This document shows positions 1 through 8,032 of a stretch of 64,000 nt of DNA, piece by piece. The translations under genes were made by a program, and so were the position numbers. Source of the stretch: Taurinivorans muris (GTDB taxonomy: Bacteria; Desulfobacterota; Desulfovibrionia; Desulfovibrionales; Desulfovibrionaceae). The notes under the pieces are model-generated. The model had not been told where the DNA came from. It made no database searches and was given only the letters and a program-made list of their open reading frames with translations. Numbering within the stretch: the stretch's first letter is position 1; the number at the start of each line of letters is the position of its first letter. The stretch is taken from the NCBI RefSeq assembly GCF_025232395.1, contig NZ_CP065938.1:620001-684000 (forward strand). The letters run 5' to 3'.

Positions 1-188
1 AGACAAAAGGCTTTCGCTTTTCCGCCTGAAGCGATAATTTCCTGCACAACATTTTCCGCTTCCTGCGGTTTTGATACATACGTGAGGTAAACCTGATACC
101 CGTCTTTCGCAAGAGTCAGGGCAACAGCTTTGCCGATACCCCGTGAAGCTCCCGTAACAAGAGCGGTTGAAACCAATTCGTTACTCAT
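1..188 (-). CDS. fabG: 3-oxoacyl-ACP reductase FabG, N-terminal part (cut by window edge)
   Basis: NADPH-dependent reductase of the fatty-acid elongation cycle, which reduces 3-oxoacyl-ACP to 3-hydroxyacyl-ACP in the cytoplasm. Only about the first 62 codons are in the window. They start MSNELVSTALVTGASRG and show the short-chain dehydrogenase cofactor motif TGASRGIG near residues 12-19, followed by the second beta strand. The start is the ATG at 188, which follows fabH by about 110 nt on the same strand. Its place behind plsX-fabH, in the usual rpmF-plsX-fabH-fabG order, supports FabG rather than another short-chain dehydrogenase. The rest lies beyond position 1. Confidence 0.87.
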   Translation of the reverse strand, partial: MSNELVSTALVTGASRGIGKAVALTLAKDGYQVYLTYVSKPQEAENVVQEIIASGGKAKAFC

Positions 189-297
189 AATCATACTCTG
201 TTTCAAATTTATTAAAAAACTTTAAAACAGTTTTTATGTTTTTTCAAGCTTTAATTTACTTTATTAAGAATTTTTTTTATAAAAAAAATTACTCATG

Positions 298-1317
298 TCA
301 TGAAATTAAAGCCGACCCCCAAGTCAAACCAGCTCCGAAAGCAGTCAGCAAAGTTTTTTGCCCCTTTTTCAAAAGGCCTTGTTCCCGCGCTTCCGCCATA
401 GCCAACACAATGGAACTTGCGGAAGTATTTCCATACTTCTCCAAGTTTGTAAAAACTTTCTCTTTGGGAATAGCCAAACGCTCGCCGACAGCCTCAATGA
501 TCCGCAAATTTGCCTGGTGGGCGAGGAACAAATCGACATCTTGCACGGACAAATTATTTTTTTCCAATAATTTCAAGCTTTCCTGAACCATTCCCCGTAC
601 TGCGCATTTAAAAACTTCCTTGCCTTGCATGGTCAAAAAAAAATCTTCAGAAATTCTGTCTCCGACCCGGACCTTTTTATCCGTTCCGCCGCCGATACGA
701 ATCAAATCCTTATAATCGCCATCCGCACCGAGCGATACATCAATAATATCAAAAAGCGCTTCGCCATTTTTTTGAATAACGACAGCCCCCGCCCCGTCAC
801 CGAACAAAACACTTGTGGTCCTGTCCTGAAAATTCATTCTCCGGGATAAACTTTCAGCCGTGACAAGCAAAACAACGGCATTATCATCAAGAGCGAGAAA
901 AGCGCGGGCAAGTTCAAGCCCGTAGACAAAACCGGAACAAGCCGCATTGAAATCAAAACAAACAAGGCTGGAATTGGAATTTGAGATGAGCTGCAAACCG
1001 GAATACTCTGAAAGCCCCAGTTTTTGCGCTATGATACAAGAAACGCTTGGCGACAATGTTTCAGGCGAACATGTGGCAACAAGCAGGTGGGTTATTTTAG
1101 AAAGGGGAATTTGCGCTTCTTCGATTGCTTTTCGAGCCGCAACACAAGCATATTCAGAAATATTTTCATCATCACGCAAAATACGGCGGTTTTTGATACC
1201 GGTACGGGTGCTTATCCACTCGTCACTCGTATCCATGATTTTTTCCAAATCAAAATTCGATACGGTATTTTCCGGAACACTGACACCAAGACCTGTGATT
1301 TGACAAAACATACTCAT
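298..1317 (-). CDS. fabH: Beta-ketoacyl-ACP synthase III (FabH)
   Basis: Starts fatty-acid synthesis by condensing acetyl-CoA with malonyl-ACP. The 339-residue protein has the full triad: Cys127 in AACSGF, His267 in AHQAN and Asn297 in YGNTSAS. The C-terminal GAGLTWG glycine motif is also present. There is a short extra segment (about residues 106-120, rich in Ser and Asn) before the active-site strand that I do not recall from typical FabH, so Cys sits later than the usual position near 112. The ATG at 1317 lies two bases after the plsX stop, indicating translational coupling. A second ATG two codons downstream is an equally possible start. Confidence 0.95.
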   Translation of the reverse strand: MSMFCQITGLGVSVPENTVSNFDLEKIMDTSDEWISTRTGIKNRRILRDDENISEYACVAARKAIEEAQIPLSKITHLLVATCSPETLSPSVSCIIAQKLGLSEYSGLQLISNSNSSLVCFDFNAACSGFVYGLELARAFLALDDNAVVLLVTAESLSRRMNFQDRTTSVLFGDGAGAVVIQKNGEALFDIIDVSLGADGDYKDLIRIGGGTDKKVRVGDRISEDFFLTMQGKEVFKCAVRGMVQESLKLLEKNNLSVQDVDLFLAHQANLRIIEAVGERLAIPKEKVFTNLEKYGNTSASSIVLAMAEAREQGLLKKGQKTLLTAFGAGLTWGSALIS

Positions 1318-1319
1318 GA

Positions 1320-2366
1320 TTATACGGAAGAACGGGCATAACTTGTAAGTTCTTCATTTTCTTTAAGATTTGCCAATAAACGGTTATGGGTGCCTTTTTC
1401 AAGATATGTATTCGCCATAAGGACGGCATTTTCAATAGCACGGGAATTGCTGGCGCCATGGCAAACAAAACTGCTGCCTTGCAACCCCAAAAGCGGCGCC
1501 GCGCCGTATTCGGCATAATCGATTTTTTTCGCTAAATTCTTAAAAGCTTTTTTCGCTAAAAAAGCGCCGATTTTCGGCAAAAGACCGTTTCCGAGCAATT
1601 CCTTTTTTAAAATATCGAAAAGGGAAAGAGCCAAGCCCTCACTCAATTTCAAAGCTATATTGCCGACAAATCCGTCGCAAACGATAACATCGACATTGCC
1701 GATAAAAATATCACGTCCTTCAACGTTTCCGACAAAATTGATATTATGGGCGACTTTCAATAAATCATAGGCTTCCTTAACGGTGCATGTGCCTTTGCCT
1801 TCTTCTTCACCGATACTTAAAATGCCAACGCTGGGTTCTTCATATCCCAAAATATCTTTGGCAAAGGCGGAACCCATTAAAGCAAATTGAAACAAATGAT
1901 GCGGTTTGCATTCAACATTGGCCCCGACATCAAGCACCAGCCGGGGAGTTGTTTTCGTAGGCATGATTGTTGCCAGACAAGGACGTTCAACCCCGGAAAT
2001 CCTGCCAATGATAAACATCCCGCAGGCAACGCAGGCCCCGGAATGACCGGCACTGATGACAGAATGGGCTTTTCCGTCCTTAACAAGCCTGCAAGCGACT
2101 TGAATGGAAGAATCTTTCTTCTGACGTAAAATATCCGATGGTTTTTCATGCATATCCACAACCTGCGAAGCATGGACAATGGAAAAATCCACTGTTTTCA
2201 AATCATCGGGAAGCGTATCCAAAACTTCCTGAATGGCGCTTTCAATGCCAACAAGAAGAATTTTGGCTCCGCATTTTTGACCGGCTTTCAAAGCTCCGGG
2301 GACAACAACGGAAGGTCCGAAATCCCCTCCCATTGCATCCACTGCCAAGATATTGCTATTCTTCAT
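1320..2366 (-). CDS. plsX: Phosphate acyltransferase PlsX
   Basis: Converts acyl-ACP to acyl-phosphate, the donor for PlsY in phospholipid synthesis. The 348-residue protein begins with the family signature LAVDAMGGDFGP and carries GANVECKP and GFVGNIALK segments typical of PlsX. Length is normal. Its start overlaps the end of rpmF by 11 nt and its stop is two bases before fabH, so rpmF, plsX and fabH are one transcript. Peripheral membrane protein by family knowledge. Confidence 0.95.
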   Translation of the reverse strand: MKNSNILAVDAMGGDFGPSVVVPGALKAGQKCGAKILLVGIESAIQEVLDTLPDDLKTVDFSIVHASQVVDMHEKPSDILRQKKDSSIQVACRLVKDGKAHSVISAGHSGACVACGMFIIGRISGVERPCLATIMPTKTTPRLVLDVGANVECKPHHLFQFALMGSAFAKDILGYEEPSVGILSIGEEEGKGTCTVKEAYDLLKVAHNINFVGNVEGRDIFIGNVDVIVCDGFVGNIALKLSEGLALSLFDILKKELLGNGLLPKIGAFLAKKAFKNLAKKIDYAEYGAAPLLGLQGSSFVCHGASNSRAIENAVLMANTYLEKGTHNRLLANLKENEELTSYARSSV

Positions 2367-2541
2367 TTCCGCTTACTGCTTCTACTTGGCGGCCTTTATA
2401 CTTTCCACAAGCAGGACATACCGCATGGGGAAGAGTCGGAGCACCACAGGAGCAATAAATTACAGAAGGTTTTGCAATGCGGTCATGTGATCGGCGCATA
2501 CCTTTTTTGGAATGAGATTTTTTATTTTGTTGAACAGCCAT
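2356..2541 (-). CDS. rpmF: 50S ribosomal protein L32 (bL32)
   Basis: A 61-residue ribosomal protein. The N-terminus MAVQQNKKSHSKKGMRRSHD is the classic basic L32 signature, and the Cys pattern CSC...CPAC (residues about 30-46) is the zinc-binding form of the protein. It overlaps the plsX start and follows the DUF177 gene by 27 nt, the conserved arrangement that ties ribosome supply to lipid synthesis in many bacteria. Confidence 0.95.
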   Translation of the reverse strand: MAVQQNKKSHSKKGMRRSHDRIAKPSVIYCSCGAPTLPHAVCPACGKYKGRQVEAVSGNEE

Positions 2542-2568
2542 TTCAATCTCCTTAATAAGCTTTTGGCT

Positions 2569-3108
2569 TTATTGTATTTTCAAGTTTCTAAGAACTGCAA
2601 AACGAGGGTCGCTTCCCTCATCTTCGCAAGCACAAATTCCTTCATTCAAATTCTTGCCGCACTTCGGACAAACCCCTTTGCAATTGTTTTTGCATAAAGG
2701 CTTCGTAGGCAGCGTCAAAACAAATTCTTCCCAAAGCAACGCTCCCATATCAAGAACAAGAGCATTCTTATCTTTGAAAATCACTCTGTTGTCGTCAAGG
2801 GTATCATCAAGAATTTCTTCTTGGTCCGCAGGGGGATACCCTTCAAATTCATCAAACACATAATCAATCTTGATTTCCGTTTCTTCCGCACACCTATCGC
2901 ATGGAACAGAAACCTTTCCGCGAAGCTTTCCTCTGAAAAGACAACCGTCCTCTTCGGGAAGAACAAAGACTTCAGCTTGGATATCGTCGATAATCTTGCA
3001 GGAAATATGAAATTCTTTCATGGGCTCAAGCCAAATTTTCTGATTATTATAGTGAAATGTCTGACCGTTTTGTTCAACATCCCGCAATAACATCTGAAAT
3101 TCTTTCAT
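2569..3108 (-). CDS. DUF177 / YceD family protein
   Basis: A 179-residue protein of the DUF177 (YceD) family, nearly always encoded directly upstream of rpmF. Links to ribosome or rRNA maturation have been suggested for the family; the exact role here is unknown. The central CDRC pair and the C-terminal zinc-ribbon-like cysteines (CKNNC, CPKCGKNLNEGICAC) are visible. The start at 3108 follows a good Shine-Dalgarno, AGGAGA, and it is the first gene of the rpmF-plsX-fabH-fabG transcript. Confidence 0.88.
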   Translation of the reverse strand: MKEFQMLLRDVEQNGQTFHYNNQKIWLEPMKEFHISCKIIDDIQAEVFVLPEEDGCLFRGKLRGKVSVPCDRCAEETEIKIDYVFDEFEGYPPADQEEILDDTLDDNRVIFKDKNALVLDMGALLWEEFVLTLPTKPLCKNNCKGVCPKCGKNLNEGICACEDEGSDPRFAVLRNLKIQ

Positions 3109-3112
3109 ATAC

Positions 3113-3159
3113 TCTCCTTGCGAAAGGGTAATTTACAGATAAGTTAATGAATTTGTCAA
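3113..3159 (-). promoter_or_regulatory. Sigma-70 type promoter and RBS of the DUF177-rpmF-plsX-fabH operon
   Basis: On the minus strand a perfect -35 TTGACA (complement of 3154-3159) is followed after 18 bp by TAAATT (3130-3135), then AGGAGA (3113-3118) five to nine bases before the ATG at 3108. The boxes are read directly; activity is inferred. Confidence 0.6.
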
Positions 3160-3203
3160 GAAAAATAATACCATTTACTGTTTTTTTCTAAAAAATTATG
3201 ATT

Positions 3204-4424
3204 TTAAACGTTCTTCCGATCTTGCTTCACGCTCCTTGCTTTATCCGCAGCCCGTTTAAAACCTTCGCGTGATTTTTCGATAACGCGCTCTTCAACAGCA
3301 TAACAAAGCCTTATATAGCCTGCAAGCCCGAAACCTTTTCCGGAAACACCCAATATTTTTTCTTCCTGCAGACATTTAATAAAGAGTTCGTCATCCCCGT
3401 CGGGCGCTTTCGGAAAAATATAAAACGCTCCCATTGGTTTTTGGTATTCAATGCCTGCGTTATCCAAAATATCGCAAAAAATTTCACGGCGTTTCGCATA
3501 GACAGACAAAGCATTTTCCGTGGAAGAACCGAGAGCCGCTTTCATTAAATACTGCCCGACCACAGGAGGATTAACAAATCCCAAAATCCTGTTGGACATG
3601 ATACAAGCCCCCATAAGCAATTCTTTGTCTTCAATTTCGGGAGATACAGCCAAATAGCCTATTCTTTCCCCTGCAATGCCGTATTTTTTGGAAAACGAAC
3701 TGATAACGACAGCATATGTATATAAAGGAAGAACAGAAGGAACTTGGCAATTGTCATAAGCCAAATAACGGTAAGGCTCATCGGAAACCAAATAAACGGG
3801 ACGACCGTTCTTTTTGCTTGCGCTTTCAAGAATTGCAACCAATTTTTTCAGCACACCCTCTGAATATATCACCCCCGTGGGATTATTGGGAGAATTGATG
3901 ATAAGAGCCCTTGTTTTAGGTGTGATGCTTTTTTCCAATGCATCAAAATCAGGCATGAAATCTTCACGGGTCGGAACGGTTTTTAAAATACCGCCATGGT
4001 TTCTCACATAAAATTTATATTCTCCGAAATACGGCGTAAAAGCCAAAACTTCATCATCACGTTCAAGCACGGAATGAAAAAAAGCGTTCATGGCGCCTGC
4101 CGCGCCGCAGCTCAGCATCACATCAAAACGGCTTAATCCGACTCCCTGTTCTTTGGACAATTCTTCCGCCAAAGCCTCAAGTGCCCATGCAAAGCCTGCA
4201 TTCTGCATATATCCTAAGCTTGCGGGACGATTAAGGTTTTTTGCCAAATCCGCCATTGCTTCCTGAACAACGGGAGGAGGAGGCAAATCGGGATTTCCAA
4301 GACTGAAATCCAATACATTCTCTTCTCCGTACTGCTGTTTCAGTTTTATTCCCAAATCAAACATTTGCCGGATAAGCGAACCTTGTTCAATACTTTCTTT
4401 CATCATTTCAGAAACAACAGCCAT
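3204..4424 (-). CDS. Class I/II PLP-dependent aminotransferase
   Basis: A 406-residue fold-type I aminotransferase. Visible landmarks are FSLGNPDLPPPP near residue 40, NSPNNPTG (the substrate and cofactor loop), SDEPYR (the Asp contacting pyridine N) and the Schiff-base lysine in SSFSKKYGIAGERIGY. It resembles AspC/AlaT-like enzymes of Desulfovibrio, but the substrate cannot be read from sequence. The stop is 95 nt upstream of the DUF177 operon start, with cbiK 9 nt upstream of its own start, so it is probably cotranscribed with cbiK. The extreme C-terminus is basic (ARSVKQDRK). Confidence 0.87.
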   Translation of the reverse strand: MAVVSEMMKESIEQGSLIRQMFDLGIKLKQQYGEENVLDFSLGNPDLPPPPVVQEAMADLAKNLNRPASLGYMQNAGFAWALEALAEELSKEQGVGLSRFDVMLSCGAAGAMNAFFHSVLERDDEVLAFTPYFGEYKFYVRNHGGILKTVPTREDFMPDFDALEKSITPKTRALIINSPNNPTGVIYSEGVLKKLVAILESASKKNGRPVYLVSDEPYRYLAYDNCQVPSVLPLYTYAVVISSFSKKYGIAGERIGYLAVSPEIEDKELLMGACIMSNRILGFVNPPVVGQYLMKAALGSSTENALSVYAKRREIFCDILDNAGIEYQKPMGAFYIFPKAPDGDDELFIKCLQEEKILGVSGKGFGLAGYIRLCYAVEERVIEKSREGFKRAADKARSVKQDRKNV

Positions 4425-4433
4425 TTTTCACTC

Positions 4434-5273
4434 CTATAACATTGCAATAGCTTGTTCAATTCTTCGTATCCAAATGTTTTGAATTTCATTTGATTCCGCC
4501 AAGCCTTTCAAATACGGCTCACATGAATAGCCTTGGCGAAGGACCCTGCTTTTCCATGAAAACTCGTCATCGCCCGCCATATCGCATAGAGCGTGTTTAC
4601 CAATAACCGTAAGCAAAGGCAAGAGCCATACCTTGTTAATACGGGCTTTTTTTTCCAGTTCGTCCAATACGTGCGTCAACGTATATGAACCTTCCATGCA
4701 TGCAGCATAAAGAGACGGATACGTTTCCGTTAATTTGGAAGAAAGGGCGAGGTAAAGCTGTTCCGCTTCATGGTTTGTGCCGTGCCCCATAAAAACAGCG
4801 ATATCGTTTTCCTGAAATTTTTCAGGAAGAATTTTATGCAGCGCTTTTACAACAGGCAAAATGTCTTCTTCAGCATTCAAAAGAGGTAACCCGAAACTGA
4901 TTTTCAACCTGCTTGAATTTCTTGCAATATTCGTATCTTCCAAAACATCGCAGTATTCCATGCCTGCGATTAAATGCAAACTTTGCACTACAATATGCGT
5001 AAAACGCTCAAATTCCATTTTTTTTAATGCTTTTAAAACAGAATCCGATTTTGTGCGCGCATGGGCTAAACGTTTGCGGAGCGTTTCCGAGGTAAATGCT
5101 ATACGTACGGGAATATTGAAATATCTTTCAAGCTTTGCTTGAAAGTTTCGTATCGCCTGACCGCTTTGCATATTTGAAGAACCGTAAGCGGCAATCAAAA
5201 TACCTGCTTTCGGCTTTGAAACTTCCAAAGAAAATTTTTCCAATTTTTCGGACCAGTCGTACGTATCATTCAT
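4434..5273 (-). CDS. cbiK: Anaerobic sirohydrochlorin cobaltochelatase CbiK
   Basis: Inserts cobalt (or iron) into sirohydrochlorin at the branch to cobalamin, siroheme and alternative haem. The two metal/porphyrin histidine regions typical of CbiK are visible: MGHGTNHEAEQLY in the middle and GKHALCDMAGDD in the C-terminal half. I see no signal peptide, so this would be the cytoplasmic form; Desulfovibrio can also have a periplasmic CbiK. An in-frame GTG at 5279 is possible, but the ATG at 5273 overlapping the DUF523 stop by 8 nt is the more natural coupled start. The product fits with the Ahb decarboxylase at 28.6 kb, which acts on siroheme. Confidence 0.9.
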   Translation of the reverse strand: MNDTYDWSEKLEKFSLEVSKPKAGILIAAYGSSNMQSGQAIRNFQAKLERYFNIPVRIAFTSETLRKRLAHARTKSDSVLKALKKMEFERFTHIVVQSLHLIAGMEYCDVLEDTNIARNSSRLKISFGLPLLNAEEDILPVVKALHKILPEKFQENDIAVFMGHGTNHEAEQLYLALSSKLTETYPSLYAACMEGSYTLTHVLDELEKKARINKVWLLPLLTVIGKHALCDMAGDDEFSWKSRVLRQGYSCEPYLKGLAESNEIQNIWIRRIEQAIAML

Positions 5274-5724
5274 AATCACAAGAAAACCAGGTTAAAAATT
5301 TTTCAAGAACACTGTCCTTTTCCGTACATACAAAAAAATTATTTTCCCTGAGCATACGGGCGAATATTCCGTCACCTTTGATGAGTGTCTTGGAAAAAGT
5401 TCCGTCGTAAACCTGCCCTACACCGCAGCTGGGTGATTTTTCTTTTAAAATTGCAAAGTTGGCGCCGTAAAAACGCGCATACTGCAACGCTAAAAATGCC
5501 CCCGACATAAAATTTTGCGTGCAGTCCGTTCCGTTTTTTGAAATAACCCTATCAGCCCGTATTTCACAGGGGGTTCTCGGAACAGGAAGTCCGCCTAAAC
5601 ATTCAGGGCAAAGAGGCAGAACCAAATTTCGTTCATACAGGCTTCGTATGAAAGGAACCGTATTGGCTTTACCGTCATATCTGCAGGAAAAACCCGCCAG
5701 ACAAGCGCTTACGACAATCCGCAT
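5266..5724 (-). CDS. DUF523 family protein (YbbK-like)
   Basis: A small (about 152 residues) cysteine-rich protein of unknown function. It starts MRIVVSACLAGFSCRYDG, the conserved DUF523 N-terminus, followed by LPLCPECLGGLPVPR and LKEKSPSCG motifs. I chose the ATG at 5724 because family members begin at this Met; an alternative TTG at 5748 lies inside the hairpin that follows purM. No clear Shine-Dalgarno is seen before 5724. Its stop overlaps the cbiK start. Confidence 0.82.
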   Translation of the reverse strand: MRIVVSACLAGFSCRYDGKANTVPFIRSLYERNLVLPLCPECLGGLPVPRTPCEIRADRVISKNGTDCTQNFMSGAFLALQYARFYGANFAILKEKSPSCGVGQVYDGTFSKTLIKGDGIFARMLRENNFFVCTEKDSVLEKFLTWFSCDYE

Positions 5725-5729
5725 ATCAT

Positions 5730-5753
5730 AAAAAAGGGCTGTGTCCAAGCCCT
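5730..5753 (-). terminator. Rho-independent terminator after purM
   Basis: On the minus strand AGGGCT, a 7-nt loop and AGCCCT form a stem followed by a run of six T, starting four bases after the purM stop. It ends only five bases before the DUF523 ATG, so DUF523 and cbiK would depend on read-through or a promoter buried in this hairpin. Confidence 0.7.
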
Positions 5754-5756
5754 ATT

Positions 5757-6809
5757 TTAAAAATTGATTTGCACGGCTTCGGCATCGCTGTCTGTTTTTA
5801 TTGCGATGGAACCGATTTGCCATGCTTTCATATTCACCCCGGCGAGCATATCCAAGGTCTTTTGAGCATATTCCTTATCAAGAATAAGAATGTAGCCTAT
5901 TCCGCTGTTGAAAATTTGCAGCATTTCAGCCCAAGACAAACCGCCTTGCTCTTTCAGCCAATTGAAAACCGGAGGAATATCCCAAGAGCCGAAATCAATG
6001 ACAGCTTTTACCGACTGAGGCAATACACGGGGGATATTGTCATAAAATCCGCCCCCGGTAACGTGCACCATACCTTTGATTTCAACTTCACGCATGACGG
6101 ATTTCAGACATTCCACATAAATAATCGTGGGTTCAAGCAAAACTTCGGCAAACGTCTTGTCTGTTCCGGGGAAAATATCATCCTTTTTCGCTCCGCTTTG
6201 AGCAAAAATCTTTCTTACCAAACTATAACCGTTGGAATGGACACCGGAAGACTGAATACCGATAATCACATCACCGCTTTTAATTTCGGAACCATCGACC
6301 AGCGATTCATTATCAACGAGCCCGACACAAAAACCTGCCAAATCGTAATCTTCATCTGCATACATTCCGGGCATTTCGGCAGTTTCGCCGCCAAGCAACG
6401 TACAAGCGGACTGCCGGCACCCTTCTGCAATTCCCGCAATCACTTGCTGGGCTTTTGCCACATCAAGCTTGCTGCATGCGTAGTAATCCAAAAAAAACAA
6501 AGGTTCCGCGCCTTGCACAAGAATATCGTTCACACTCATGGCGACAAGATCGATACCAACCGTGTCATGCTTATTAAATTCAAAAGCAAGTTTCAGTTTC
6601 GTGCCCACGCCGTCAGTCGAAGCAACCAAAATAGGATCTTTCATGCCTGCGATATTCGGTCTGAACAAACCTCCGAAACTGCCTATATCGGAAAGCACGC
6701 CTCTCGTGTGGGTTGTCGCCACAATAGATTTGATTTTGGAAACCAAATCATTGCCGGCTTCAATATTTACCCCTGCATTGGTATACACCTGTGAACGGGA
6801 AGAACTCAT
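5757..6809 (-). CDS. purM: Phosphoribosylformylglycinamidine cyclo-ligase (AIR synthetase)
   Basis: Fifth step of purine synthesis: ATP-dependent closure of FGAM to AIR. The 350-residue protein has the PurM landmarks: STDGVGTKLKLA, the VNDILVQGAEPLFFLDYYA segment, LLGGETAEMPGMY and HVTGGGFYDNIPR. Length is normal. The start at 6809 follows AAAGGAG with good spacing. It is monocistronic by appearance, with a terminator immediately downstream. Confidence 0.96.
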   Translation of the reverse strand: MSSSRSQVYTNAGVNIEAGNDLVSKIKSIVATTHTRGVLSDIGSFGGLFRPNIAGMKDPILVASTDGVGTKLKLAFEFNKHDTVGIDLVAMSVNDILVQGAEPLFFLDYYACSKLDVAKAQQVIAGIAEGCRQSACTLLGGETAEMPGMYADEDYDLAGFCVGLVDNESLVDGSEIKSGDVIIGIQSSGVHSNGYSLVRKIFAQSGAKKDDIFPGTDKTFAEVLLEPTIIYVECLKSVMREVEIKGMVHVTGGGFYDNIPRVLPQSVKAVIDFGSWDIPPVFNWLKEQGGLSWAEMLQIFNSGIGYILILDKEYAQKTLDMLAGVNMKAWQIGSIAIKTDSDAEAVQINF

Positions 6810-6897
6810 CTGAAACTCCTTTCATCTTTATCTATAACGTTAAAAAAAATAACGTATTTTTTAATTTTTGCCAAGCGCATAAAATCGGTCATTAAAA

Positions 6898-7887
6898 CTA
6901 ATAGCAATTGACAATTAAAAAGAAAATAAAGGCATTGAACACAAAATCAAGCACAGCGGCAGCATATATGCTGCTTTTTTTCTGCATGGGAACAGCCGCC
7001 AAACAAAAATTCTTCTTCAATTGTATGGAAAACAAAAAATACAAAACCGGCAAAACAACGCAGGCGGCCTGCAAAATAAAAACGGAAGAAAAATATTTTT
7101 GCAGAAGCTCTGCAAATGCAGGTTGAAACGGTAACTGGAAACCGATCAAAAGAATGAGAACAAGCCCGAAGGCAAGCAGTGAAAAAGAAAAAATCGCACG
7201 ACCGTATTTATTCAGCACAAAAATATAATAATCCCGTCCGTAATCCATTGAATTTCGGACAGCAATGCTCAAAATACAAACCAAATACAAGGCATACAGA
7301 AAAACGGAAAGGAAAAAGAACATCGTTGCAGCATAAGAAAAAACTTGGGTATTTTTTAAAAGCGCGTAAGGATTATCCATAAAAACATCCGAAGGCAAAG
7401 CAAAAAAATGGCTGACAACCTGCAGGCAATAGGCGGCGAAACCATTGGCATTTCCTTGCAAAACCGCAAATACGGCTGCGAAATTTATCCATTGCGCCAA
7501 TCCGGCAACAAGCAAAATACCCCCTAAGCCATTGACAAAATATAGAAATGTCAATTTGGGAAAGCGGACGGACAAAGCGCAAAAAAGGCATAAGACAAAA
7601 GACGCAAGCCCCAAATGCAGCAAAAAATCCTTCCAGAAATCAAGATTTGAAACAGCAGAAAAAGCGGAACTCGCTTCAAATAAAATACCCTGCATGAAAT
7701 AATCGGCAAAGAGAGCAAGGCTCACAAGAAATAAGAACGCGGCGGAAAAAACCTGTATTTGCATTGCGGCTTTTGCGAAAAGGGCTCTTTTGTGCACACC
7801 TTCGCAAATTTTATATCCAAGCCCGAGAACGGGCATGAGATAAATTGCAAACATAAAAAATAATCCAATAAAAATAACCAATTCCAT
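6898..7887 (-). CDS. Polytopic membrane protein of unknown function
   Basis: I do not recognise the family. The 329-residue protein is very hydrophobic, with about eight predicted membrane segments: residues 1-20, 45-62, 88-107, 115-135, 185-210, 230-250, 268-290 and 305-325. They are separated by short aromatic-rich loops. No catalytic motif, signal peptide or soluble domain is visible. It lies between purM and the divergently transcribed AsmA-like gene, with 145 nt to the latter. Base composition and codon use look like the neighbouring core genes. Confidence 0.62.
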   Translation of the reverse strand: MELVIFIGLFFMFAIYLMPVLGLGYKICEGVHKRALFAKAAMQIQVFSAAFLFLVSLALFADYFMQGILFEASSAFSAVSNLDFWKDFLLHLGLASFVLCLFCALSVRFPKLTFLYFVNGLGGILLVAGLAQWINFAAVFAVLQGNANGFAAYCLQVVSHFFALPSDVFMDNPYALLKNTQVFSYAATMFFFLSVFLYALYLVCILSIAVRNSMDYGRDYYIFVLNKYGRAIFSFSLLAFGLVLILLIGFQLPFQPAFAELLQKYFSSVFILQAACVVLPVLYFLFSIQLKKNFCLAAVPMQKKSSIYAAAVLDFVFNAFIFFLIVNCY

Positions 7888-8032
7888 AAATTAAAATCCT
7901 GTTTTTTTGCTACAATATAAAAACTATGCCCAAAGCGCAAGTAAAAACATGGGAAAATCATTAAAATCAATTCTTGAAAATTTCTGTAATAACGCATATA
8001 GTCCTCCCATAGTATACATATTCGGATAAACA

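Noticed and set aside
5769-6794. Long open frame opposite purM, 341 codons
   Set aside because: It is antisense to a clear purM, has no family features and reflects codon use of the real gene.
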